From an uncultured Schlesneria sp. (lineage in GTDB: Bacteria; Planctomycetota; Planctomycetia; Planctomycetales; Planctomycetaceae), in the NCBI GenBank assembly GCA_903911795.1, contig CAIWEX010001204.1:1-38792 (forward strand): a DNA stretch of 38,792 bases. Reading direction: 5' to 3'. The translations under genes and the position numbers were made by a program. Every line of letters starts with the position of its first letter. The stretch's first letter is position 1. Of this stretch, positions 18,722-27,587 are shown in pieces. The notes under the pieces were generated by a model. That model was not told the origin of the DNA, made no database searches, and saw only the letters and a program-made list of their open reading frames with translations.

Positions 18722-21265
18722 CTACTTCACCGAGAACGGCTCACTGCACACAATAAACTTCAGCAGGCTGCGGAGCGAATACTGATTCGACTTCAAATCG
18801 GCAACGGCTCCCTTCACCGTCGGCTGGTCAGCCAGACCGAGTTCTCGACCACAGGCATAGGTCAGCAACTTGTTGGCCAGAGCCCCCAGGAATAGATCTT
18901 CGTTTGCCAGTATCGCTTTCTGTAACCCGGTAACACCATTGATTTCGGTTCCATCCGGCATCTTTGACGAGGCATCGATCTTCGGATCGTTCCGTTCGAT
19001 TCGCCCCTTGTAACCAAATCCTTCCTGATCCCGCCATTCGCCTGCAGCGTTGTAGTTTTCGAGAGCAAATCCCAGGGGGTCGATCTTGTTGTGACAACGG
19101 GCACACTGCGGCAATTCTCGATGAATCTCCAGCCGTTTACGAACCGTCGCCTTGTCGATCCCAGGTACTTTCGGAGCGATTTCACCCGCGTTGGCAACAG
19201 GAAGCCCGGGATCCGTCCCGAGCAATGTCTTCAAGATCCAAGTCCCTCGTTTGACGGGTGACGTTCGCGTCCCGTTGGACGTTGTGGTCAGGATCGACGC
19301 CTGAGTCACGATCCCTCCCCGAAAAACACCCTCGGGAACTGTGACCCGGCGAAACTCATCCCCGCGAACGCCAGGGATTCCATAGAACCTCGCCAGCCGT
19401 TCATTGATGACGACAAAGTCGGAGCGGATCATCTGCCGACAGTCCGTCCCTTTCTTCAGGAACTCGGCGAAGAACGCTTCGGACTCAGCGACCATGGATG
19501 TCTCAAGATGTCGATCGTATTGCGGGTACAGATCTTCTGCAGGTGGATTTGATCCGACATTTCGCAGCCCCAGCCATTGACCAGCAAAGTTTTTCACAAA
19601 TGCTTCCGAACGGGGATCGTCCAGCATGCGATCAACTTGAGCCTGGCGTACTTTGATGTCACGTAGTTTCCCGTCGTCCGCCAGTTTCGAAAGTCCGTCA
19701 TCCGGCATGCTCGACCAGAAGAGATATGACATCCGGCTGGCGAGTTCATATTCTCCGAGGGGACTCGGCTTGGTCGGTTCGTTTGAGTTTTCGGCAGGTT
19801 CGACCAGATAAAGAAAATGCGGACTGGTGAGAATCGAAATCAAGGGAAGTTTGATGGCTTCGACCAGTGATTTTTCTTTGCGGGCGTTCGTGAACATCGC
19901 CAACTTTGACGCGACTTCGGTGACATCCACAGGGCGGCGGTAGGCACGTTCCATGAACCGTTTCAAGACGGCAGCGACATACTTCGACTCATCCGATTTC
20001 GCAGGATTGTCGAACAGGATACGAGTGTGTGTCGATGGTGGCCAGGCATCGTACAGCGGACCTTCGATTTCAAACCAACTCAGTAACAGTTCCGGGCGTG
20101 CGAATTTGTCGTTTCCCTGCATCCAGAAGTTTTCAAGTACCTTGGGAATGGCATACGCATATTCAAAACTGACGCCAGCCGATTCTGTCGTGAATCGGGC
20201 TCGGTATTCGTGAATTCTGGGCGCCTTCTCAGTGGCATCCGCATCGAACTCGGCCAACGTTTTCGGTTGCGGGCCCAGTTGCAATACCAACTTGATCCGT
20301 GGTGCGCCGTAGGTATACATCCGGTCATTACGAAAATGTTCCAGATCCCGTTCAAGTTGCTGCTGGGTATATTTCTTGCCGTTGGGATTCTTGGCATCCT
20401 GCTCATCACGACGATGTTCCAGAAATCGCTGGGCGGATTCGACAACTTCGTCATGCGAAGGAATTCGACCGGCCGCTTTGATCCGAATCGCATAAGTCCC
20501 CGCGGTCGGCACGCGGAAATCGCGGGCTCCGACGCTCTTATCCCACGAGTTGCGATGGACGACGACCCATTCGTCTTCCTGCTGGTTGTTTCCCCCGTTG
20601 ACGATGGGATTGTTCTTCTCATCCAGACGTTTGCGGGTTCGATCGGCGGGGCCGACCTTGGGTTCAAATCGCCACTTGATTGTGGCGGGCCGGTCCCCTT
20701 CCACGAGGGCGCGATTCAGAATCTGCTGAGCAGCCGACAAATACATTTCGACGTGCAGCGGTGATAAAGTCAGGGCTCGACCGTTGTTGTCGAATCCCCC
20801 GGCGGGTGGGTCCTGCGGAAAGCCCGACGTATCAAAATCAATGCCGATCAGATCGCGGATGGTGTTTCGATATTCGTTGTTATTCAACCGTCTGAGAACA
20901 ACACTCTTTTCGCGGAGCACGAGTTCTGCCTGCACTGTCTGAGTCGTGATCCAGTCCACCAGTTTCGCGACCTCATCGGCACTCGGTTGCTTTTCCTTTT
21001 CCGGAGGCATCTCGTGAGAGTTCAGGACGTTGACGATCTCTCCCCAGCGCGATCGGGTGCCGGGATCTGCGAAGTTATTGGGTAAGCGTCGCGCATCGAC
21101 GGCAAAATCCCCTTCAGGCTTTTCGGAGTCATGACATTTCTGACAGTACTTTGTGAAGAAAGGTGCGACGACCTTGGCATACCCTGCCTGATCGGCCGAG
21201 ATATCGGCTGCAGACAAACCAGAAATGAGAGACAAAAAGACTATTGGAATTACAAACAGCTTCAT
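18722..21265 (-). CDS. DUF1592/DUF1588/DUF1585 domain-containing planctomycete cytochrome-type protein (large form)
   Basis: Signal peptide MKLFVIPIVFLSLISGLSA; CxxCH at YCQKCHD and CARCHNKIDPLGFALENYNAAGEW; LRRLNNNEYRNTIRDLIGID. The start at 21265 is preferred over 21472. Confidence 0.95.
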   Translation of the reverse strand: MKLFVIPIVFLSLISGLSAADISADQAGYAKVVAPFFTKYCQKCHDSEKPEGDFAVDARRLPNNFADPGTRSRWGEIVNVLNSHEMPPEKEKQPSADEVAKLVDWITTQTVQAELVLREKSVVLRRLNNNEYRNTIRDLIGIDFDTSGFPQDPPAGGFDNNGRALTLSPLHVEMYLSAAQQILNRALVEGDRPATIKWRFEPKVGPADRTRKRLDEKNNPIVNGGNNQQEDEWVVVHRNSWDKSVGARDFRVPTAGTYAIRIKAAGRIPSHDEVVESAQRFLEHRRDEQDAKNPNGKKYTQQQLERDLEHFRNDRMYTYGAPRIKLVLQLGPQPKTLAEFDADATEKAPRIHEYRARFTTESAGVSFEYAYAIPKVLENFWMQGNDKFARPELLLSWFEIEGPLYDAWPPSTHTRILFDNPAKSDESKYVAAVLKRFMERAYRRPVDVTEVASKLAMFTNARKEKSLVEAIKLPLISILTSPHFLYLVEPAENSNEPTKPSPLGEYELASRMSYLFWSSMPDDGLSKLADDGKLRDIKVRQAQVDRMLDDPRSEAFVKNFAGQWLGLRNVGSNPPAEDLYPQYDRHLETSMVAESEAFFAEFLKKGTDCRQMIRSDFVVINERLARFYGIPGVRGDEFRRVTVPEGVFRGGIVTQASILTTTSNGTRTSPVKRGTWILKTLLGTDPGLPVANAGEIAPKVPGIDKATVRKRLEIHRELPQCARCHNKIDPLGFALENYNAAGEWRDQEGFGYKGRIERNDPKIDASSKMPDGTEINGVTGLQKAILANEDLFLGALANKLLTYACGRELGLADQPTVKGAVADLKSNQYSLRSLLKFIVCSEPFSVK

Positions 21266-21440
21266 TGGATCACCGAATCTTGAAAGCCCGAAAATCGCAG
21301 ACAAGAATCGTAATCGTGAGATGTCATGACAACCAGCCCCGGGGCGTTTTCGCGCAAGCGAGTTTGCGACGGGAGGGTGAGGCGGTGAGAATCCTGCCGA
21401 ACCGGAATTGGAGTCAGACACCAATACTCGATTACGGCTC

Positions 21441-21733
21441 GGCGAGAGCCTCGCCCTGAGTTTCAGTCGCATCTTTTGATCTTTGGTTCACCAGGCTGGT
21501 ATGCAGCGCCCCGTTGGGCGCAAGATTTGTCCCAATGGGACAAGGCATATCAGCCCAGGGCAACGCCCTTGGGGTTCAACGCACCCGATTCCCGCGTTCT
21601 GAAGGAACGCCGCATCGCACTGGACGGCGAACATGTGTACGATCAACCCCGATTCGGCGTTCCTTCAGAACGCGAACGATTCACCATTTCTGTTCCTGGG
21701 GTTGTCGCACCGTGTTGAGTCCTGTCGGACTCA
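21441..21733. repeat. Hairpin-rich intergenic repeat element
   Basis: GGCGAG/CTCGCC (21441-21455), GCGCCC/GGGCGC (21506-21521), TTGTCCCA/TGGGACAA (21527-21543), CCCAGGGC/GCCCTTGGG (21554-21573), a perfect 20-bp IR (21593-21612/21655-21674), TGAGTCC/GGACTCA (21716-21733). Confidence 0.7.
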
Positions 21734-21781
21734 TTGACGAGCCCAGTCTGCTTGATGAATGTAGTCGGCGGAAAAAGTAAA

Positions 21782-21808
21782 ACCACCCCGGTTTGTCACC
21801 GGGGTGGT
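21782..21808 (-). terminator. Rho-independent terminator of the ECF sigma gene
   Basis: Perfect 10-bp stem ACCACCCCGG/CCGGGGTGGT with 7-nt loop. On the minus strand it is followed by TTTTACTTTTT. Confidence 0.85.
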
Positions 21809-21845
21809 CAGTTCACATTAGCGATCTGCGGGGCAACATTACCGG

Positions 21846-22397
21846 TCAAACCAGTTGCAGGTGAGCAAGCTCTTCCCGCAACCGGATTCGTGCCGTGTGC
21901 AATCGCCGCTTGATCGTTCCGACTGGGCTGCGGAACCGATCACTCATTTCGATCAACGATTGGCCGTCAAAGTAGAAGGCAACCAGAGTCGATCGATCGA
22001 GTTCTCGAAGCCGCTTCAATCCGCCCCAGACATGTGCGGCCTGTTCGACAGACAGAACGGCGTCCAGAGGTGAACTCTTTTCGGCATCGATGTTTCCCAG
22101 AACTTCCGGGTCGGTTGCCGAAGCAGGTGGTCGCCGGATCGACCGGTTGATTGCCAGCCGGACCGTGATCCGTCGCAACCAGCCGGGGAACCGTTCGGGT
22201 TCACGCAACTGAGGGAGCTTTCGCAGAGCCTGAATCAAGACGTCCTGAGTCAACTCGGCTGCTTCCGCCTGGTTTCGCAATCGCCGCAAAGCAATAGCGA
22301 AAACCGTTGGTTCGAACAGCACGACCAGTTCACCGAACGCATCTCGATCGCCCGACTGAGCCCGTATCACCAAAGGCAAGAATTCTTCCGTGTCCAT
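21846..22397 (-). CDS. ECF-type RNA polymerase sigma factor
   Basis: MDTEEFLPLVIRAQSGDRDAFGELVVLFEPTVFAIALRRLRNQAEAAELTQDVLIQALRKLPQLREPERFPGWLRRITVRLAINR...VGTIKRRLHTARIRLREEL. Confidence 0.92.
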   Translation of the reverse strand: MDTEEFLPLVIRAQSGDRDAFGELVVLFEPTVFAIALRRLRNQAEAAELTQDVLIQALRKLPQLREPERFPGWLRRITVRLAINRSIRRPPASATDPEVLGNIDAEKSSPLDAVLSVEQAAHVWGGLKRLRELDRSTLVAFYFDGQSLIEMSDRFRSPVGTIKRRLHTARIRLREELAHLQLV

Positions 22398-22638
22398 TTC
22401 GATTCGTTTCCTGGAAAAGCCTGCTCCCGTCGTCATGACAGGTGAGGCGATTTAATGTTGGTTCGGTCGAGCGATGGTTGCGTCAGCCCTGATCAGGAAA
22501 TGCCGAATGGCAATTGATCTGGAATGGCAGAACCGGTCAGCGGCGATACAGGTTGAGACAGCGAGATCACGACGTGACCTTGCAGAGACAACCGCTTGCC
22601 ACCACACTTCGACGAGAAAGCTATCCCGAGCGACGGAC

Positions 22639-22977
22639 CTATCCGCAGAGTGAGCGGCTTAGGACCAGCATGGCCCATGCGGCACCAGGTAGTTGGCGAC
22701 TTTCACTTCGCCATGAACTTCCCTGATCGCAACACACGGTTTTGGGGTCGGTTCCACCTGTCTCGTCCGTAATTGGCAAACCCGGTTTCGAGTCGCTAAT
22801 GTCGGACAAGGGATGGGAACCTATTACCCCAAAATGGGGACGCTTCGAATCCGGGCGAACTCCGCGTTCGAGACGGAGATACGACCGATGTGCATTCGTC
22901 GCTGTCGCGACCATACCTGCCTGGGCGGCGGTGGTGGTGTTGATCATTGCGTTTTGAATGGCATTCATTGCTTGCAT
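22639..22977 (-). CDS. Possible small protein, function unknown
   Basis: ORF MQAMNAIQNAMINTTTAAQAGMVATATNAHRSYLRLERG... with a strong SD (AGGAGG, 22986-22991). The C-terminal half has poor protein-like composition. Confidence 0.3.
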   Translation of the reverse strand: MQAMNAIQNAMINTTTAAQAGMVATATNAHRSYLRLERGVRPDSKRPHFGVIGSHPLSDISDSKPGLPITDETGGTDPKTVCCDQGSSWRSESRQLPGAAWAMLVLSRSLCG

Positions 22978-23091
22978 CGGGGGTACCTCCTGCGGAGACC
23001 GCAGTTTCCTGGATAACGACGTTTGACGAATTTCTTTCGGAAAAAGAATCCACAAGTTTGAGACTTACGCGGCATTCGCTCCGCGATTGCG

Positions 23092-23114
23092 ACGGAAATT
23101 GTGACAACTTCCGT
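23092..23114. promoter_or_regulatory. Operator-like dyad
   Basis: ACGGAAATTGT-G-ACAACTTCCGT: 11-bp arms with a single mismatch, in the divergent region upstream of the 22977 ORF and the 23432 transporter. Confidence 0.45.
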
Positions 23115-23431
23115 ATTACTACGTATAGACAGCATTCCAGACAGAATGGTTCACGGCTTTTTTGCTGAATTTGAGAAAATTTCTCAGATTCCGGCTTGCC
23201 GATCTATCCCGGCTTGGTGGTTTTCGATCAGGAAACGAGCAAGCTCCCCGGTCGTTTTGAATACGTGACCTCTGATTCTGACTGGATTTACGGAATTGGT
23301 GAGCGTGAATCCATTGAGGAATCTGAGCAAAATAAAAACGGCAAGAAAAGGTTGCGGAACAGGCGAATCACAGGGCTGATTGTTATCATCCACCTCCCTT
23401 GATGCCACTACCGAGAAGCCGGGAACACCGC

Positions 23432-24892
23432 ATGAGCGACGAAGTCATTTCTTACGATCCGTACGCACTCCCCCCCGAAGAAATCCAGGAACCCCCGGCG
23501 ACAGCATGGGCGGCCCTCCGGAAAATCGGTCCGGGGATCATTCTCGCCGGGACGATTGTCGGATCGGGTGAACTGATTCTGACCACAACGTTGGGGGCCC
23601 AGCATGGGTTCGTCTTTCTGTGGCTGATTTTATTCAGTTGCGTCATCAAGGTCTTCGTTCAGATCGAAATCGGGCGATATGCCATTTCGTCAGGACGTCC
23701 GACGCTGGGGGCCATCAATGAACTTCCCGGGCCTCGATTCGGGGCGCACTGGATGGTCTGGTGGTGGTTTTTCATGATGATCTGCACCGTCGTGCAGCTT
23801 GGTGGCATGGCAGGAACAGTCGGACAGGCATTGAACCTGGCGTTTCCCGGCGTTTCCAAGGGAACCGCGGCCGCATTCAGCGGCCTTCCTTCCTTGGCGC
23901 AAATGGTCAAGGATCGTCCCGAAGTTCCGTGGGCTGTGGCAACGTGCCTGATCACGATGGCACTGATCTATGGCGGGGGATACAAGCGGATCGAATGGCT
24001 GACGACGATGATCGTCGTCTCGGTCACGTTGATCACCGTTTCTGCGGCGGCGGCACTGGGCTGGACCGATTTTCCGGTTCGGGGCAGCGATCTTTTAACG
24101 GGGCTGGAGTTTCAGGTTCCCTCGCACGGACTGGCCGCGGCTTTTGCAGTATTCGGTGTCACCGGCGTGGGGGCAACGGAACTGTTTTACTACCCGTATT
24201 GGTGTCTGGAGAAGGGATATGCCCGCTATGTCGGCCGAGCCGATGGTTCCGAAGCCTGGGAGCGACGCGCCAAAGGCTGGATTCGCGTCATGCATCTGGA
24301 TGCCTGGGTCAGCATGGTCGTCTTCACTGTTTCCACGGTCGCTTTTTACCTGATGGGTGCCGCGGTCCTGCATCCCCAGAGATTAGTTCCCAAGGGACAG
24401 GAATTGATCGACACGCTTTCAAAAATGTATGTTGGTCCGTTTGGGGAATGGACGCGGATCCTGTTCCTGATCGGTGCCGGGATGGTCCTGTTTAAGACGT
24501 TGTATCTCGCCTGTGCTGCAAACAGTCGCCTGACGGCTGACTTTCTGGTTCTCGCCGGAATGGCTCAAGCGAAATCTGCAGATCACCGTGCTCAACTGAT
24601 TCGCCGATTCTGTCTGTTCTTTCCGACGCTGGCGCTGGTGTTCTTCCTGATCGGAAAAGACCCCAAGTTGATGGTCACCATCGGGGGCGTGGCTCAGGCC
24701 GCGACACTTCCCATGATCGCTGGTGCGACTCTCTATTTCCGGTATCGGAAAGTTCACAGCGCACTCGTGCCGTGGCGGATCACAGACGCCATGCTTTGGC
24801 TTGCCGTCGTCTCGATTTTCATTGTGGCCGCGTACGCTGTCCCTACCCAGATCATCAATGCGTTTCCCGCACCTCCAGTGGCGAAGCCGTAA
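23432..24892 (+). CDS. Nramp-related transporter
   Basis: MSDEVISYDPYALPPEEIQEPPATAWAALRKIGPGIILAGTIVGSGELILTTTLGAQHGF; polytopic; overall Nramp-like TM pattern with divergent TM1/TM6 motifs. Confidence 0.85.
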   Translation: MSDEVISYDPYALPPEEIQEPPATAWAALRKIGPGIILAGTIVGSGELILTTTLGAQHGFVFLWLILFSCVIKVFVQIEIGRYAISSGRPTLGAINELPGPRFGAHWMVWWWFFMMICTVVQLGGMAGTVGQALNLAFPGVSKGTAAAFSGLPSLAQMVKDRPEVPWAVATCLITMALIYGGGYKRIEWLTTMIVVSVTLITVSAAAALGWTDFPVRGSDLLTGLEFQVPSHGLAAAFAVFGVTGVGATELFYYPYWCLEKGYARYVGRADGSEAWERRAKGWIRVMHLDAWVSMVVFTVSTVAFYLMGAAVLHPQRLVPKGQELIDTLSKMYVGPFGEWTRILFLIGAGMVLFKTLYLACAANSRLTADFLVLAGMAQAKSADHRAQLIRRFCLFFPTLALVFFLIGKDPKLMVTIGGVAQAATLPMIAGATLYFRYRKVHSALVPWRITDAMLWLAVVSIFIVAAYAVPTQIINAFPAPPVAKP

Positions 24893-24899
24893 GAAAAAC

Positions 24900-26837
24900 A
24901 TGTCAATCCGGCCTCGCAATTTGGCCAGTGGTCAGTCACGCCCAGTGTGGGTGCTGATCGTTTTGGTCATGACGAATTTGGCGTTCATCCAATCGGTTTT
25001 CACGCAACCGGTGATTGCGCAACAACCAGACATTGGGAATGGCGTCAAGCAACTTCTGCAGGATCGATGCATGGCTTGCCATGGCAACGATCTGCAGAGT
25101 GGCTCTGTCGACTTCGCAAAGATTTCAACCCAGGCGGTCGCCAAGGAAAATTATCCACTCTGGAAAAAGGTTGTCGCGCAAGTCTCGACCGGAAGTATGC
25201 CGCCAGAGACAGAAAAACCGTTAACCGCAGACGAAAAACAACGACTGCTGCAATGGGTGGGTGAGACATTTGATACCCGACAAAATCCTGATCCGGGGCC
25301 TCCGTTGACGCGGCAACTCACGCGGCATGAGTACGGACAGACGCTGCGGGATTTGCTCCGATTCTGGTTTGATCCGACGCACGAAGCGGGTATCCCCGAT
25401 GAAAGCGTTGTGGAAGGTTTCGCCAATCGAGCAGGCGGGCTTGTGCTGGAATCTTCCTTAATGGAGAAGTACTTCACGGCAGCCGATCTGGCTCTGGAAA
25501 AACTGTTCACTGACAACGGAGCTGCGGGAGCACGTAAGCGACTTTTATTCGTGACACCGTCGGAAACCGTTCCTGCCGCCAGTGCCGTTCGGCAAGTGGT
25601 GCAGTCTTTCTTGCGGCGCGCGTTTCGGAGGCCTGTGACCGATGACGAGGTCGAAAAATATTCCGTGATCGCAGATCGCGCTCTGGCAGCAGGCGAGGGC
25701 TTCGAGATTGCGATTCGTAAAACGTTGAAGCCCGCTCTGGTATCACCGCATTTTTTACTGCGAGTCGAATCTCAACCGGGTGAAGCAGCCTCCGTTCATC
25801 GCGTTAATGACCATGAGCTTGCCGTTCGCCTCTCCTATTTTTTGTGGAGTTCGATGCCAGACGATGCATTGTTCGAAGCGGCTGATCGCGGTGATTTATC
25901 CGAACCCGATCTACTGGAGCAACAGGTCCGGCGAATGCTGGCTCACGGAAAGGCCGATGCACTGACGTCGCAATTTCTGACTCACTGGCTACAACTGCCT
26001 CACCTGAGAAAGGCTTTGCCGTCGCAGAACCAGTTTCCTACCTTCACGCGCAGCCTGCGTGACGCGATGGAACGCGAGACATGGTTGTTCTGCGATCATA
26101 TGCGAAAGGAAGACCGCAGCGTCCTGGAATTGCTGGATGCGGACTACACGTTTGTGAACGCGGAACTGGCGCGTCATTACCAACTGGCCGAAGTCCCTCC
26201 GAAGGACAAAGATTTTCAGAAAGTCCAATTGAAGCCTGAAGATCACCGCGGGGGAGTGATCGGAATGAGCAGCATCCTGACGATGACGTCGCATACCGAT
26301 CGCACCAAACCAACGGCTCGTGGAAAATGGATGCTCGAAGTGCTGCTTGGTGAACCTCCGCCACCTCCCCCTGCCAATGCGGGCAGCTTCGCTCCCCCCG
26401 AAAAAGATCGTCCCGAGCCGAAATCGTTTCGCGAAAAACTGGCACAACATGCGACAAACGCCAACTGCATTGGTTGCCATAAGCGTGTTGATCCGTTCGG
26501 ATTCGCCCTGGAAAACTACGATGCCATCGGGAGTTGGCGCGATGGATCGAGCGGGGCGACGATTGACAACGTCGGTCAACTGCCTGGTTTTGGGGAGTTT
26601 CGCGGAGTCGAGGGTCTGCGAAGGGTGCTACGGTCGAAGCAATCACAGATTGTCTCAAACCTGGCCGCTCAAACACTGTCATACGCTCTTGGTCGCGATG
26701 TGAGTTATTACGACGAACCGTCGATCGCAGCGATTACCCGAGCGTTGGAACGCGATGAATACCGGTTTTCAACGCTGATTGTACAGGTCGTCAACAGCCA
26801 CCCGTTCTTACATCGCCGGGCAACGACCACGCCCTGA
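24900..26837 (+). CDS. DUF1592/DUF1588/DUF1585 domain-containing cytochrome-type protein (short form)
   Basis: CMACHGND and CIGCHKRVDPFGFALENYDAIGSW; LTRHEYGQTLRDLLRF; LSYFLWSSMPDDALFEAADRGDL; GVIGMSSILTMTSHTDRTKPTARGKWMLEVLLGEPPPPPPANAG. ATG at 24900 lies 7 nt after the transporter stop. Confidence 0.94.
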   Translation: MSIRPRNLASGQSRPVWVLIVLVMTNLAFIQSVFTQPVIAQQPDIGNGVKQLLQDRCMACHGNDLQSGSVDFAKISTQAVAKENYPLWKKVVAQVSTGSMPPETEKPLTADEKQRLLQWVGETFDTRQNPDPGPPLTRQLTRHEYGQTLRDLLRFWFDPTHEAGIPDESVVEGFANRAGGLVLESSLMEKYFTAADLALEKLFTDNGAAGARKRLLFVTPSETVPAASAVRQVVQSFLRRAFRRPVTDDEVEKYSVIADRALAAGEGFEIAIRKTLKPALVSPHFLLRVESQPGEAASVHRVNDHELAVRLSYFLWSSMPDDALFEAADRGDLSEPDLLEQQVRRMLAHGKADALTSQFLTHWLQLPHLRKALPSQNQFPTFTRSLRDAMERETWLFCDHMRKEDRSVLELLDADYTFVNAELARHYQLAEVPPKDKDFQKVQLKPEDHRGGVIGMSSILTMTSHTDRTKPTARGKWMLEVLLGEPPPPPPANAGSFAPPEKDRPEPKSFREKLAQHATNANCIGCHKRVDPFGFALENYDAIGSWRDGSSGATIDNVGQLPGFGEFRGVEGLRRVLRSKQSQIVSNLAAQTLSYALGRDVSYYDEPSIAAITRALERDEYRFSTLIVQVVNSHPFLHRRATTTP

Positions 26838-26973
26838 TGACATACCACGTCTTCGCTTCCAACCCTGAACGCCTCAAGCGTTTTCGGTTCCCTCCAGCCG
26901 GACGCATCGTTATCCAAACCCGTCTTGTGAATCTTCTTGAAAATTGGCCGTTGCTCGAAGGCTCGTAGCACTT

Positions 26974-27513
26974 TCAGTTGATCTCGGTTCGGCTCACGAT
27001 GACGAGCCTTGCGTCTTCGATCTGCCTGGCGAATTCTTCCGCATCCGAAACTACGGCGTCATTCAGGATCGCGAGCGGATAACTGTCGGACGCTTTGTCC
27101 AGAATGACGAGTGTCGTGCCGTGTGCTGCTAATGCGGTTGCGATACTTTGCATGAAATCATTGATCGGAATTTCCGGGTCTGTTTCCGCCAGCAGATTCC
27201 AGTCAATCTCAAGTTCGCTGCATGGCTTCAGTTCCTGAAGGCCGTCGACAATATCCTGGTATTCCTCGCGCCAATCTGCCTCAAACAAATAGTGATGCAG
27301 ATGCCCGATGTCGATCACAATTTCCCACAACCTGGGATTGTCTCCCCACACTTTCTTCTGCCAATCGAGATCCACATTCAAGGCATCTTCGTTTGCCCGA
27401 TAGAATTCCTCCCAATTTTCAACGGCAGCCCGAAGATCAAGAATCGCGGCTGAATCATTGCAAAACAAAAGGTCCGCGAAGGATTTCAGGTTGTCTTTGG
27501 CCGTCATTATCAC
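26974..27513 (-). CDS. Acidic hypothetical protein, possibly immunity-like (tentative DUF6630 resemblance)
   Basis: 179 aa, acidic, Trp-rich: DLDWQKKVWGDNPRLWEIVIDIGHLHHYLFEADWREEYQDIVDGLQELKPCSELEIDWNLLAETDPE. Confidence 0.7.
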   Translation of the reverse strand: MIMTAKDNLKSFADLLFCNDSAAILDLRAAVENWEEFYRANEDALNVDLDWQKKVWGDNPRLWEIVIDIGHLHHYLFEADWREEYQDIVDGLQELKPCSELEIDWNLLAETDPEIPINDFMQSIATALAAHGTTLVILDKASDSYPLAILNDAVVSDAEEFARQIEDARLVIVSRTEIN

Positions 27514-27587
27514 TCCCCAGGAATTGAGGCAACATTTGCTGAAATGGAATCACTGACGCGCTGGATCAAATGAAGGACATTGGATTG

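Noticed and set aside
21476-21780. ORFs 21476-21718 and 21514-21780 (plus strand)
   Set aside because: They run through stacked hairpins and look like translations of a structural repeat.
23192-23218. Short direct repeat CCGGCTTG within 30 bp
   Set aside because: Only two 8-bp copies; too short to call a CRISPR or tandem repeat.
23184-23408. Small ORFs 23184-23408 (minus) and 23196-23402 (plus)
   Set aside because: Opposite-strand overlapping candidates with no recognisable motif; the minus C-terminus (GHVFKTTGELARFLIENHQAG) is slightly protein-like but not enough to call.
24095-24495. ORFs overlapping the transporter gene in other frames (23761-24495 plus, 24095-24373 minus, 24419-24919 minus)
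   Set aside because: Shadow frames of a clear polytopic membrane protein.
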